A DNA stretch of 15,469 bases from Prevotellaceae bacterium (GCA_031288885.1 JAITQP010000281.1:1-15469), one strand, 5' to 3'; shown: positions 8,296-14,707, numbered from the stretch's first letter. The notes: a model not told the origin generated them from the sequence alone. Program-made: numbers and translations.

Positions 8296-8324
8296 CACCA
8301 TTAATTTTAAACGAAATATTTTTG
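8292..8324 (+). promoter_or_regulatory. Consensus Bacteroidetes promoter P2, interlocked with P1
   Basis: The TTTG of the P1 -7 box (8292-8295) lies exactly 21 nt before a second -7 box, TATTTTTG (8317-8324). The same four bases can therefore serve as the -33 element of a second promoter. The predicted start is near 8331. Confidence 0.55.
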
Positions 8325-8330
8325 TGCCTA

Positions 8331-8551
8331 TGACATTTACAGCGCGGTAACGCGCGCATACTTTTACGACATATTTAAGAAGCATTGTGCTTTTATTCTT
8401 CGTTAATTAGAAAATTTGCCAATTTGATAATAGCCTACGAAGGATAAGTTGCAATGTTCACGCGTGAGCGTGAACTTGACTTATTCCCTGTAGGCTTGGT
8501 TAGGCAAATACCACTAATTAACGGGAAACAGTTGAGTTTCACGCTTTTTTT
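8331..8551 (+). ncRNA. Candidate structured small RNA, 6S-RNA-like architecture
   Basis: Downstream of two promoters the sequence can fold into a long rod. The pairings, from outside in, are AAGC/GCTT with GTG/CAC (8380-8389 with 8540-8546); a bubble (8390-8400 against 8524-8539); CGTTAATTAG (8401-8410) with CTAATTAACG (8514-8523); ATTTGCC (8414-8420) with GGCAAAT (8503-8509); AGCCTAC (8432-8438) with GTAGGCT (8490-8496); GGATAAG with CTTATTCC; and GTTCACGC with GCGTGAAC at the tip. A run of seven T (8545-8551) follows the closing stem, as in an intrinsic terminator. A small GCGCG/CGCGC hairpin with a GTAA loop lies near the 5' end (8342-8355). A short closing stem, a bubble and a long interrupted terminal stem in about 180-220 nt is the plan of 6S RNA. 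It could instead be an attenuator leader for the SUMF1 gene. Confidence 0.5.
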
Positions 8552-8683
8552 ATATCCCTATGTGGACGCCCAACCACTCCAAATGGGCAGAGGAGCAGAA
8601 ACCTCTCAAAACAACGGGCGTATTACTTCCCACGAAAAGCCTTTAGAGTAGAGGGAAAACAAATTCATTAAAATAATAAAAAA
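8552..8683 (+). promoter_or_regulatory. Structured leader upstream of the SUMF1-domain gene
   Basis: No promoter box lies in this 132-nt stretch, so the downstream gene probably depends on transcription from the P1/P2 promoters. Competing pairings are visible. GCCC (8568-8571) can pair with GGGC (8585-8588), or, within ACGCCC (8566-8571), with GGGCGT (8616-8621). CCTCT (8602-8606) can pair with AGAGG at 8589-8593 or at 8650-8654. An AT-rich stretch then leads into the ATG. The reading of this as a switch is inference. Confidence 0.3.
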
Positions 8684-9958
8684 ATGAAACAAAATTACAA
8701 AATTTATTTAGTTGCTTTGCTGCTCGTTGGAGCAACAGGCATGATGACCGCCAGAGCGCAAGGCTCCGGCAAGCCCACGCTGGCCGTATTTGTGGTGGGC
8801 ATGGACAACACGCTGGGTAACAGCCTTGCCCAGCAAATAGGCGCCGAGCTTAACCGCAACAGCCGCTACACGGTGGCAACCAGTGACGCCGCGGTGCAGG
8901 CGAAACTCACCGAGCTGCGCGCTGCTCACACAGCCGGTAACAGCATAGACCGAAATGCGCTGGCAGCGTGGGGACACGACAATGGCATATCTACGATATG
9001 CTTGGTAACCGACGCTATCAAAGGCAGCGACCACATGTTTTACGCGCACCTCATTGACGCAAAAGACAGCAAGGTGAGCGGCAGAGGCAGCTACATTCGC
9101 ACCGGCGTGACTACTACCGACTTGCCGCGGGTGTCTTTAGCGCTGTCGCGGCAGCTGGACGGGCCAGAGCGCAGGCGTAGCACGCCTGCCCCTACGCGTA
9201 GCTACCCTGCGGAGCTGGATATTGAGATGGTGCGCGTGGAGGGAGGAACGTTCACGATGGGGTGTACCGCTGAACAGGTCAGCAGCGGTTGCAAACCAAC
9301 TACCGATTTAGAATACCCCCACAGCGTGACGGTGAGCACCTTCTACATTGGGAAGTATGAGATAACCCGAGCGCAGTGGAAAGCAGTTATGAAAGATCAT
9401 CCGACTCTTGCAAATCCAGGTCAGTGGTCAACTGATGACCAACTACCCATTGAATCTGTGAGTTGGTTTGACATTGATACGGCATTTTTGCCGCGGCTAA
9501 ATGCGCTTACGAAGAAGAACTATCGCCTACCGAGGGAGGCTGAATGGGAATACGCTGCGCGCGGATGCAAGGGTGATGGAAATGGTGGCACGGCGACGTG
9601 TGAAAACCTCATGTACTACAGCGGAAACTATGACATTAGCGAGCTTGGCTGGTATGGTGGCAACTCCCAGGGTCGTACGTATATAGTAGGTGGAATGAGG
9701 CCGAATGGGCTTGGCATTTACGATATATTGGGCAACATATGGGAGTGGTGCAGGGATTCGTATAGCTCCACCTATTATAAAAGTTCTGCTGGAGCCACTA
9801 ACCCTGAGAATGCTTCTGTTGGCAGCACCGCCCGCATTACTCGCGGCTGCTGCTGGTACTCTGGACACACCACTTGCCGCTTTGCCTACCGCAACTCCAC
9901 TGAGCCCATCACACGCGGTGCCGGCTTTGGCTTCCGCGTGGTGTTGCCTGCGCAGTAG
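8684..9958 (+). CDS. Secreted SUMF1/FGE-fold protein with N-terminal accessory domain
   Basis: The 424-residue protein begins with a signal peptide (MKQNYKIYLVALLLVGATG, with a likely cut after ARAQ). Residues about 30-160 form an alpha/beta domain (KPTLAVFVVGMDNTLGNSLAQQI...) that recalls the N-terminal domains of CsgG/FlgO-like envelope proteins. This resemblance is weak. Residues about 185-422 are a formylglycine-generating-enzyme (SUMF1) domain, with VEGGTFTMG, FYIGKYEITRAQWKAVM, YRLPREAEWEYAARG, GLGIYDILGNIWEWC and a GFGFRVV ending. In the RGGSxxC...C active-site region the first cysteine position is serine (RGCCWYSGHTTC) and only the second remains, so sulfatase-activating chemistry is unlikely. 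In Bacteroidetes this fold often serves for binding or adhesion. The gene stands alone, downstream of a long structured leader. Confidence 0.8.
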   Translation: MKQNYKIYLVALLLVGATGMMTARAQGSGKPTLAVFVVGMDNTLGNSLAQQIGAELNRNSRYTVATSDAAVQAKLTELRAAHTAGNSIDRNALAAWGHDNGISTICLVTDAIKGSDHMFYAHLIDAKDSKVSGRGSYIRTGVTTTDLPRVSLALSRQLDGPERRRSTPAPTRSYPAELDIEMVRVEGGTFTMGCTAEQVSSGCKPTTDLEYPHSVTVSTFYIGKYEITRAQWKAVMKDHPTLANPGQWSTDDQLPIESVSWFDIDTAFLPRLNALTKKNYRLPREAEWEYAARGCKGDGNGGTATCENLMYYSGNYDISELGWYGGNSQGRTYIVGGMRPNGLGIYDILGNIWEWCRDSYSSTYYKSSAGATNPENASVGSTARITRGCCWYSGHTTCRFAYRNSTEPITRGAGFGFRVVLPAQ

Positions 9959-9994
9959 CTTTTGCTGTCCTTTAAAATTTACATTAGCGGAGAT

Positions 9995-10031
9995 GCACGC
10001 TTCGCTTCGCTCGCAATGACGCGAGGCGTGC
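9995..10031. repeat. Inverted repeat in the SUMF1 / ATPase intergenic gap
   Basis: GCACGCTTCGC (9995-10005) pairs with GCGAGGCGTGC (10021-10031) over 11 positions with one G-U-type mismatch. The loop, TTCGCTCGCAATGAC, contains the CTCGCAATGAC phrase typical of dispersed repeats. No T-run follows, so a classical terminator is not indicated, although it separates convergent genes. The rest of 9959-10133 shows nothing else. Confidence 0.55.
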
Positions 10032-10133
10032 AGGCATATGCAACCACTTTAATATACGCCAACATATTTCTGGCGTTAGCAATTTGGTTTTACATCGGCG
10101 GAGTAGCAGGGATTACTCTCCCATCCCCAGCTT

Positions 10134-11342
10134 TTACCCCAAATACCCAACGGGGACAATGGTAACCTCTCTACTTAGGGGCAAAAGGTTTTCGTACATG
10201 CAAACCACAGCCCCTTTCCCTTTTTCCACCCCCAGCTTATCCAGCAAGCGAAAATGCCTCACATCATCCTCCTTGGGTGAGGCGCTTCGCTTTACCTCTA
10301 CGGGGTAAAAAGCGCCATCGCGCGCTATGAGCAGGTCTATTTCGTTTTTTTCCTTGTCGCGGTAAAAGTAGAATTGTGCGTTGCTGCTGCTGTGCATGTG
10401 CGATTTTATGATTTCCGAAACGACGTATGTTTCAAAAAAGGCGCCGCTCATTGCTCCGGACGAAAGCGTTTCCACCGTACTCCACCCGCACAGGTGCGCG
10501 CACAGGCCGGTATCGAAAAAGTAGAGCTTGGGCGTTTTTATGGCGCGCGCGGTAATGTTGTTGTGGTAGGGTTGCAGCAGGAATATCAAGCCCGAGCTGT
10601 GCAGCACCGAGAGCCACGATTTGATGGTAGCCTCCGAAACGCCAACATCCTTTGCCATGTCAGCATAGTTGAGCAGCTGCGCGGTGCGGGCGGCGGCAAC
10701 TTTCAAAAAAAGCAAAAAAGCCCGCTCGTCTGCCACCTGCGCTAACGCCCTGACGTCGCGCTCTATGTAGGTTTTAAGGTAGGAGGAGTAGAATAGCGTC
10801 AAGCTAACACTCCGGTCTGCGTGGAGCTTCGGGAAAGAGCCTTTTATGATTGTTTCGTAGATTTTTTTTATGCTGTACGGCTTGCGGTTGTTAGGTTTTA
10901 GCGTATCGGGCAAAAAGGGTAGCCCCTCGGTTTGGTTTTTTTCGGCCTGCGAAAGCCCCTGCAATTCGAGTATTGCCACCCGTCCAGCCAGCGATTCCGA
11001 TACGTTTTTCATCAGCAAAAACTGCTGCGAGCCGGTAAGCCAAAACTGCCCGTTCTGTTGCTGCTTGTCTGCCAGCATTTTAATGTACGGGAAAAGTTGC
11101 GGGGCGTACTGCACCTCGTCGATAAGCACGGGGGGCTCGTAGGTTTGCAAAAAGAGCATGGGGTCGGTTTGCGCTAACGCACGGATTTGCGGGTCGTCGA
11201 GCGTGACGTAGCTGCGCTGAGGCTCCCGTATTTTTTCAAATACGGTTGTTTTGCCCACCTGTCGTGGCCCTGTAATCAGCGCCACCGGAAAAGTGTTGCT
11301 TGCTTTGACTATTTGTTCCGCTAAAGTTCTGCTATAGTACAT
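10134..11342 (-). CDS. AAA ATPase with DUF4143 domain
   Basis: This 402-residue protein has Walker A GPRQVGKT (25-32), Walker B VLIDEVQ (72-78), and the LTGSQ plus SLAGRV motifs of the ATP-binding family that carries a C-terminal DUF4143 domain. A short helix-turn-helix-like stretch (YADMAKDVGVSEATIKSWLSVL) sits mid-protein. Near the C-terminus, NEIDLLI...FYPVEVK has the D-(x)n-E-x-K layout of PD-(D/E)xK nucleases, as is usual in this family. Biological function is not established for the family. Such genes are abundant, often mobile, and frequently single in Bacteroidetes genomes. It has its own promoter at 11405-11436 and is separated from rplI by a strong terminator, so it is not part of the ribosomal operon. 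Confidence 0.9.
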   Translation of the reverse strand: MYYSRTLAEQIVKASNTFPVALITGPRQVGKTTVFEKIREPQRSYVTLDDPQIRALAQTDPMLFLQTYEPPVLIDEVQYAPQLFPYIKMLADKQQQNGQFWLTGSQQFLLMKNVSESLAGRVAILELQGLSQAEKNQTEGLPFLPDTLKPNNRKPYSIKKIYETIIKGSFPKLHADRSVSLTLFYSSYLKTYIERDVRALAQVADERAFLLFLKVAAARTAQLLNYADMAKDVGVSEATIKSWLSVLHSSGLIFLLQPYHNNITARAIKTPKLYFFDTGLCAHLCGWSTVETLSSGAMSGAFFETYVVSEIIKSHMHSSSNAQFYFYRDKEKNEIDLLIARDGAFYPVEVKRSASPKEDDVRHFRLLDKLGVEKGKGAVVCMYENLLPLSREVTIVPVGYLG

Positions 11343-11371
11343 AAAAACAGTTGCTTACAAATTTAACAAAT

Positions 11372-11404
11372 CGACTAATCCGGAGTCGCACTTCGGATTA
11401 GTCG
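11372..11404. promoter_or_regulatory. 11-bp perfect hairpin at the 5' end of the ATPase mRNA
   Basis: CGACTAATCCG (11372-11382) and CGGATTAGTCG (11394-11404) are exact inverted repeats with an 11-nt loop. The right arm abuts the -7 box of the leftward promoter (11405-11412). The hairpin would therefore lie at the very start of the transcript, or act as an operator over the start site. Confidence 0.6.
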
Positions 11405-11436
11405 CAAAATTAGGGTAAACTTTGGAATTATGCAAG
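11405..11436 (-). promoter_or_regulatory. Promoter of the DUF4143 ATPase gene
   Basis: On the minus strand, CTTG (11433-11436), a 20-nt spacer and TAATTTTG (11405-11412) fit the Bacteroidetes -33/-7 pattern. The predicted start is near 11398, giving a leader of about 56 nt before the ATG at 11342. Confidence 0.6.
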
Positions 11437-11444
11437 CATCGCAT

Positions 11445-11483
11445 AAAAAAAACTCCGCGACGTTTGCGTCGCGGAGTTTTTTT
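11445..11483 (-). terminator. Intrinsic terminator of rpsF-rpsR-rplI
   Basis: A GC-rich perfect stem, ACTCCGCGACG with CGTCGCGGAGT, and a four-base loop (11463-11466) are flanked by eight A on the left and seven T on the right. The stem can thus end transcripts from either side. On the minus strand it lies 22 nt after the rplI stop and closes the ribosomal operon. Confidence 0.9.
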
Positions 11484-11504
11484 CTTAGCGTTAAGGCGAT
11501 GCGG

Positions 11505-11951
11505 TTACTCCTCCACCACCTCAAAGTCAATCTTCACCTTCACGTCTCGGTGCAGCTTCACCTCTGCGCTGTACTTGCCCAGCTCCTTTATTTGGGCGTC
11601 GCTGATGGTAATTTGCTTGCGGTCTACGTCAAAGCCTTTTGCCTTGAGCGCCTCCGAAATTTGGATGGTGTTTACCGAGCCAAAAATTTTGCCGGTGGTG
11701 CTTGCCTTTGCGCCAATCGTCAGCGTTACGCCTTCGAGGCTGGTGGCAAGGGTAGCGGCGTCGGCTTTAATCTGTTCGAGCTTGTGCGCGCGCTGGCGCT
11801 GGGTTTCGGCGTGCACCTTTTTTGCCGATGCGGTGGCAATGCTGGCGTAGCCGTACGGTACGAGGTAGTTGTTGGCGTAGCCGTTCTTTACCTTTACGAT
11901 GTCGTCCTTGCTGCCTAAGTTAGCAACATCCTGCTTCAGAATTATTTCCAT
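11505..11951 (-). CDS. rplI: 50S ribosomal protein bL9
   Basis: The 148-residue length is standard for bL9. The N-terminal RNA-binding domain has the family signature MEIILKQDVANLGSKDDIVKVKNGYANNYLVP. A long helix (residues about 42-75) links it to a C-terminal domain with IFGSVNTIQISEAL and a conserved end (VKLHRDVKVKIDFEV). bL9 binds 23S rRNA at the base of the L1 stalk and affects frame maintenance. It is the last gene of the rpsF-rpsR-rplI operon, 25 nt after rpsR, and is followed by a strong terminator. Confidence 0.97.
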   Translation of the reverse strand: MEIILKQDVANLGSKDDIVKVKNGYANNYLVPYGYASIATASAKKVHAETQRQRAHKLEQIKADAATLATSLEGVTLTIGAKASTTGKIFGSVNTIQISEALKAKGFDVDRKQITISDAQIKELGKYSAEVKLHRDVKVKIDFEVVEE

Positions 11952-11976
11952 GTTGTGTTTCCTCCTGTGTAAAATG

Positions 11977-12255
11977 TTACTTCATTAAATCCGATACGTA
12001 GGGCAGCAGCGCCAAGTGGCGTGCGCGCTTCACGGCTTGCGATACCTTGCGCTGAAACTTCAGCGATGTTCCGGTCAAGCGGCGGGGGAGGATTTTCCCC
12101 TGCTCGTTCAGGAAGCGCTTCAAAAACTCGGGGTCTTTGTAGTCGATGTACTTTATGCCGGCTTTTTTGAAGCGGCAGTACTTTTTCTTTTTCACCTCCA
12201 CCGCCACGGGGTTCAGGTAGCGGACTTCGTTGTTGTTGTTTGTGTATCCTGCCAT
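11977..12255 (-). CDS. rpsR: 30S ribosomal protein bS18
   Basis: The 92-residue protein has the bS18 core: [61 protein letters not shown]. The basic RRLTGT segment contacts 16S rRNA in the platform, and bS18 binds together with bS6. The N-terminal extension ([24 protein letters not shown]) makes it slightly longer than the E. coli form. Its start is 2 nt from the rpsF stop, so translation of the two is probably coupled. Confidence 0.97.
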   Translation of the reverse strand: MAGYTNNNNEVRYLNPVAVEVKKKKYCRFKKAGIKYIDYKDPEFLKRFLNEQGKILPRRLTGTSLKFQRKVSQAVKRARHLALLPYVSDLMK

Positions 12256-12257
12256 GG

Positions 12258-12599
12258 TTATGCCTCCTTCTTGGTTTGGTTATTTCTGCGCCGGATGGCG
12301 TATTCAACGGCGTACTTGTCGAGCTTGAAGGTCAGGAAGCGGATAACGCGCTCATCGCGGCGAAATTCGGTTTCGAGCTTCTCAACAAGAGTGCCCTCGG
12401 CTTGAAACTCCATCATGGAGTAAAATGCTGTTGACTTTTTCTGAATGGGGTAAGCCAATTTTTTCAATCCCCAATCTTCTTCGTGGACGAGCTGTCCTCC
12501 GTTGTCCGTAATGATAGCACGGAACTTGTCAACCGCTTCCTTTACCTGAACATCAGATAAAACGGGAGTTAGAATGAAAACGGTTTCGTAATGGTTCAT
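12258..12599 (-). CDS. rpsF: 30S ribosomal protein bS6
   Basis: The 113-residue protein has the bS6 ferredoxin-like fold and motifs: [16 protein letters not shown] at the start, then [26 protein letters not shown] and [19 protein letters not shown]. It binds bS18 in the 30S platform. It is the first gene of the operon. A Bacteroidetes -7 box (TATCTTTG, minus strand) lies about 37 nt upstream. Confidence 0.97.
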   Translation of the reverse strand: MNHYETVFILTPVLSDVQVKEAVDKFRAIITDNGGQLVHEEDWGLKKLAYPIQKKSTAFYSMMEFQAEGTLVEKLETEFRRDERVIRFLTFKLDKYAVEYAIRRRNNQTKKEA

Positions 12600-12635
12600 A
12601 AGAATTTATTAGTTTGTAAAGTAAAAATGAGCGTG

Positions 12636-12666
12636 CAAAGATATAAAAAATTATTTATCCGCCAAC
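12636..12666 (-). promoter_or_regulatory. Promoter of rpsF-rpsR-rplI
   Basis: On the minus strand, GTTG (12663-12666), a 19-nt spacer and TATCTTTG (12636-12643) form a near-consensus promoter. The predicted start is near 12629, giving a leader of about 30 nt for rpsF. No obvious ribosomal autoregulatory structure is seen in so short a leader. Confidence 0.6.
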
Positions 12667-12806
12667 GCTTTTGCAGAAATATTTTTTGGCGACGGATAGC
12701 TCAGCCCCCTCAACCGTCAGTAGAAGCATTGCAGCACCGTTTGACGTAGTTCAAAAAAATGGAGCTGAAAAACCGATGCTTTCTTTTTTGAACAAAAGAA
12801 ATGTTG

Positions 12807-12814
12807 TATCTTTG
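12807..12814 (+). promoter_or_regulatory. -7 promoter box of the toxin-antitoxin pair
   Basis: TATCTTTG matches TAnnTTTG. A TTTG at 12787-12790 is upstream but only 16 nt away, shorter than the usual 19-21. The predicted transcription start, about 12820-12822, coincides with an in-frame ATG at 12820 and so argues for the internal start at 12850. The rest of 12667-12806 shows nothing else. Confidence 0.5.
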
Positions 12815-12849
12815 CAGAGGTGTATTTATCAAAAATCAAAAGCGTTATC

Positions 12850-13059
12850 ATGGAGCTTGCAGGAATAAAATATACGAAAGATGCGGACGGTCGGAACCGG
12901 TATTTGCAGATTGATTTGGACAGGTATGGCGAAAATCAGCTGCTTGACGATTTTTTGGATATGCTTGATATCGAGGCGCGGAAAGATGAGCCTACCTATC
13001 CTTTGGAGGAGGTAGTAGCGCGAGAAAACAAACGACGCAGTTTAGCTACAAATGTATAG
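12850..13059 (+). CDS. Probable antitoxin of a RelE/ParE-type module
   Basis: The 69-residue protein (MELAGIKYTKDADGRNRYLQIDLDRYGENQLLDDFLDMLDIEARKDE...) is small and acidic, with a basic C-terminal patch (RENKRRS). It overlaps the toxin start by 8 nt. No DNA-binding motif is recognised with confidence, and the identification rests on position, size and overlap. By analogy, its N-terminal part could dimerise or regulate and its C-terminal part could wrap the toxin. An upstream ATG at 12820 would lie at the predicted transcription start, so 12850 is preferred. Confidence 0.7.
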   Translation: MELAGIKYTKDADGRNRYLQIDLDRYGENQLLDDFLDMLDIEARKDEPTYPLEEVVARENKRRSLATNV

Positions 13060-13306
13060 AGTAGTATTTAAAAAATCGGCAGAAAAAGATTTAGGCAAGC
13101 TCAACTCTATTTACTATAATTCTGTTGTAGAGCATATTAGAAGTTTATCGGAAAATCCACGTCCTTTTGGTGTAACCAAATTATCTACCTCACAAAATGC
13201 TTACCGTATCCGCGTAGGTGTCTATAGGATAATATATACAATTGAGGATAATATACTTACGGTGGAGATTATTAAAATTGACCACCGGAGTAGCGTGTAT
13301 AGGTGA
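13052..13306 (+). CDS. RelE/ParE-family toxin
   Basis: The 84-residue protein has the family layout: MYRVVFKKSAEKDLGKL at the N-terminus, a helical hairpin (VVEHIRSLSENPRPFGVTKLS), then the strand-rich YRIRVGVYRIIYTIEDN...VEIIKIDHRSSVYR ending. The basic and tyrosine residues in YRIRVGVYRI and DHRSSVYR are those used for mRNA cleavage in ribosome-dependent RelE-type enzymes. ParE-like gyrase poisoning is an alternative, and the sequence does not decide between them. It overlaps the antitoxin gene by 8 nt, so the pair is translationally coupled. It sits directly before the LPD3-like array. Confidence 0.88.
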   Translation: MYRVVFKKSAEKDLGKLNSIYYNSVVEHIRSLSENPRPFGVTKLSTSQNAYRIRVGVYRIIYTIEDNILTVEIIKIDHRSSVYR

Positions 13307-13319
13307 AATGCAAATTTTC

Positions 13320-13350
13320 TTTGGCGATTTAGGAATTATTTGTACCTTTG
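13320..13350 (+). promoter_or_regulatory. Rightward promoter overlapping the 3' end of LPD3-like copy 1
   Basis: TTTG (13320-13323), a 19-nt spacer and TACCTTTG (13343-13350) fit the consensus fully. The promoter points into the 3' end of the leftward gene and overlaps its stop codon (13329-13331). The predicted start is near 13357. It could produce an antisense transcript. Confidence 0.55.
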
Positions 13351-13946
13351 CCAATAGAAACTTCAGACGACCGATTTTCTGCTACTGACTGGCGGGATTT
13401 TGGCGAGGGGTCGTCAGAAATCGTTATCGGGAAGTCAGCCATTGGCTCCGAGCCATACGGTAACGATGACTGGTAGCTAAGGTTCCCGTCTGAATAGGAT
13501 TGTCCCGATAGCGCTGAGCGTGCTGTCGGGCTTTCTATTTTCATTACTTCATAGCTATAGGCTTTGTTTCCTTCTCTGTAATACGCTTTTACTGTAATTT
13601 TTACAGGGTAAATCTTTCCTTCATAGCGGATAGCTCCGTAAAATCGTTGGATTTCTTTTATGCTGGAGTTGTTTTCTTCATCCGATTTCTGTTCTTTTAA
13701 AACCGATGTTTCGGTTAATTTAGGCATTTGTTTTAATGCGGATAGATGAACGTCTCTATCTACGCTCTTTTCCACTGCTTTGCGGCTCAGGTATTTATCT
13801 ATCGCTTTGCGCGATATGTAAATATCTTCACCGGTATTGCCGTTTTTATACGTGCCGACAATATTCTCCCTTGCCCACCTGCGGGCTTCGTCAAAGTTTT
13901 TGAAGCTGTGCTTTGGAGCATCTATGGGCGTCGTTCCTTCAAGCAT
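13329..13946 (-). CDS. LPD3/BECR-like domain protein, copy 1
   Basis: Start chosen at 13946 (MLEGTTPIDAPKH), giving 205 residues. The frame stays open to 14183, but the extra part reads through intergenic repeat DNA and the preceding copy's tail. A -7 box (TACCTTTG, minus strand, 13979-13986) lies about 30 nt before this ATG. Residues about 12-150 resemble the large-polyvalent-protein-associated LPD3 / barnase-EndoU-ColicinE5-RelE (BECR) family: FKNFDEARRWARENIVGTYKN, AIDKYLSRKAV, HLSALKQMPKL, EIQRFYGAIRYEGKIYPVKITVKA, KAYSYEVMKIE. Such domains occur in phage and polymorphic-toxin proteins. The family call is from memory of motifs. No signal peptide is seen. The tail (about 65 residues, Ser/Pro-rich) is unlike those of the other copies until the last six residues, KGTNNS. 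Confidence 0.6.
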   Translation of the reverse strand: MLEGTTPIDAPKHSFKNFDEARRWARENIVGTYKNGNTGEDIYISRKAIDKYLSRKAVEKSVDRDVHLSALKQMPKLTETSVLKEQKSDEENNSSIKEIQRFYGAIRYEGKIYPVKITVKAYYREGNKAYSYEVMKIESPTARSALSGQSYSDGNLSYQSSLPYGSEPMADFPITISDDPSPKSRQSVAENRSSEVSIGKGTNNS

Positions 13947-13978
13947 TTGTGCTACGGTTAAGGGTTGTTCTGAGGCTG

Positions 13979-13986
13979 CAAAGGTA
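13979..13986 (-). promoter_or_regulatory. -7 box of LPD3-like copy 1
   Basis: The minus strand reads TACCTTTG, about 32 nt before the preferred ATG at 13946. No TTTG is found at the -33 distance, so the promoter is weaker on paper than the opposing rightward one. Confidence 0.35.
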
Positions 13987-14100
13987 GCTGTTCCTTTTGG
14001 ATTATCCTTTTCTCCGTTACGCTCCGGTTCTCGCTCTGCTCGCAGTAACGCGAAGCGGTGGTAAACCACATTAAAAATGCGTAGCGTCTCGCAAATTTTC

Positions 14101-14131
14101 TTTGGTGGTTTAGGAATTATTTGTACCTTTG
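14101..14131 (+). promoter_or_regulatory. Rightward promoter overlapping the 3' end of LPD3-like copy 2
   Basis: TTTG (14101-14104), a 19-nt spacer and TACCTTTG (14124-14131) match the promoter of copy 1 in both boxes and spacing. It overlaps the stop codon of the leftward gene (14110-14112). Confidence 0.55.
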
Positions 14132-14667
14132 CTGGTAGAAAAGTCGGTAGAAAAGTCGGCTGATTTTGGCACGAGGTCTCCAACGTCCTCTACCGGTAGA
14201 TTACCCAATCGTGGGGGAGATTCAACAGAGTGTTCCCACTGTCCGATTGGGTTTTCTATTTTTACTACCTCATACGAATATGCTTTATTACTTCCGGTTG
14301 GGTATGCTTTCACGGTTATTTTTACAGGGTATTGTGCCCCCTCGTAGCTAATTGCACCATATAAACGTTGTATTTCTTTTATATCCTGATTATTATCCCT
14401 ATCTTGTTGCCTTTCGCGCAGTATGGCCGTCTGAATAAGTTTTGGAATTTGCCCTAAAGCGGATAAATGTGCATCCTTATTTACGCTTTTCAGGACAGCT
14501 GAAGCGCTTACATACTTATCAATTGCTGTTTTTGATACATTAATATCCTCGCCCGTGTGCTCGTTTTTATACGTGCCGACAATATTCTCCCGTGCCCACC
14601 TGCGGGCTTCGTCAAAGTTTTTGAAGCGGTGCTTTGGAGCATCTATGGGCGTCGTTCCTTCAAGCAT
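14110..14667 (-). CDS. LPD3/BECR-like domain protein, copy 2
   Basis: The start at 14667 (MLEGTTPIDAPKH) gives 185 residues. An in-frame ATG at 14886 would add repeat-derived sequence and overlap copy 3, and is rejected. The domain matches copy 1 closely (FKNFDEARRWARENIVGTYKNEHTGEDINVSKTAIDKYVSASAV...EIQRLYGAISYEGAQYPVKITVKAY...KAYSYEVVKIEN). The tail (PIGQWEHSVESPPRLGN...) is shorter and unrelated to those of the other copies. It contains a duplicated FST motif and ends SKGTNNS. A -7 box (14700-14707, minus strand) precedes the start. Function is unknown: the BECR fold includes RNases and inactive binding forms, and no catalytic set is evident from sequence alone. Confidence 0.6.
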   Translation of the reverse strand: MLEGTTPIDAPKHRFKNFDEARRWARENIVGTYKNEHTGEDINVSKTAIDKYVSASAVLKSVNKDAHLSALGQIPKLIQTAILRERQQDRDNNQDIKEIQRLYGAISYEGAQYPVKITVKAYPTGSNKAYSYEVVKIENPIGQWEHSVESPPRLGNLPVEDVGDLVPKSADFSTDFSTSKGTNNS

Positions 14668-14699
14668 TTGCGCTACGGTTAAGGGTTGTTCTGAGGCTG

Positions 14700-14707
14700 C
14701 AAAGGTA
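14700..14707 (-). promoter_or_regulatory. -7 box of LPD3-like copy 2
   Basis: The minus strand reads TACCTTTG, at the same distance before the ATG as in copy 1. The -33 element is poor. Confidence 0.35.

Larger units (their letters stand above)
13310..14090. repeat. Repeat unit 1 of the LPD3-like array
   Basis: Repeat units start with GCAAATTTTCTTTGG at 13310, 14091 and 14812. The stretch around the gene starts and intergenic part (13947-14131 against 14668-14852) differs at only a few positions, which points to recent tandem duplication. The 3' coding parts (tails) are unrelated between copies. Confidence 0.85.

Noticed and set aside
8454..8651. 65-residue open frame as a small protein
   Set aside because: Its start lies in the tip stem of the RNA fold and it runs through structured, low-coding sequence with no start-site support.
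9830..9958. C-terminal region of the SUMF1-fold gene as a diversity-generating-retroelement variable region
   Set aside because: The fold and the GFRxV-type ending fit, but no reverse transcriptase, template repeat or near-duplicate of the segment exists in the window.
9995..10031. Intrinsic terminator after the SUMF1-fold gene
   Set aside because: The stem is good but no T-run follows on either strand, so it is listed as a repeat.
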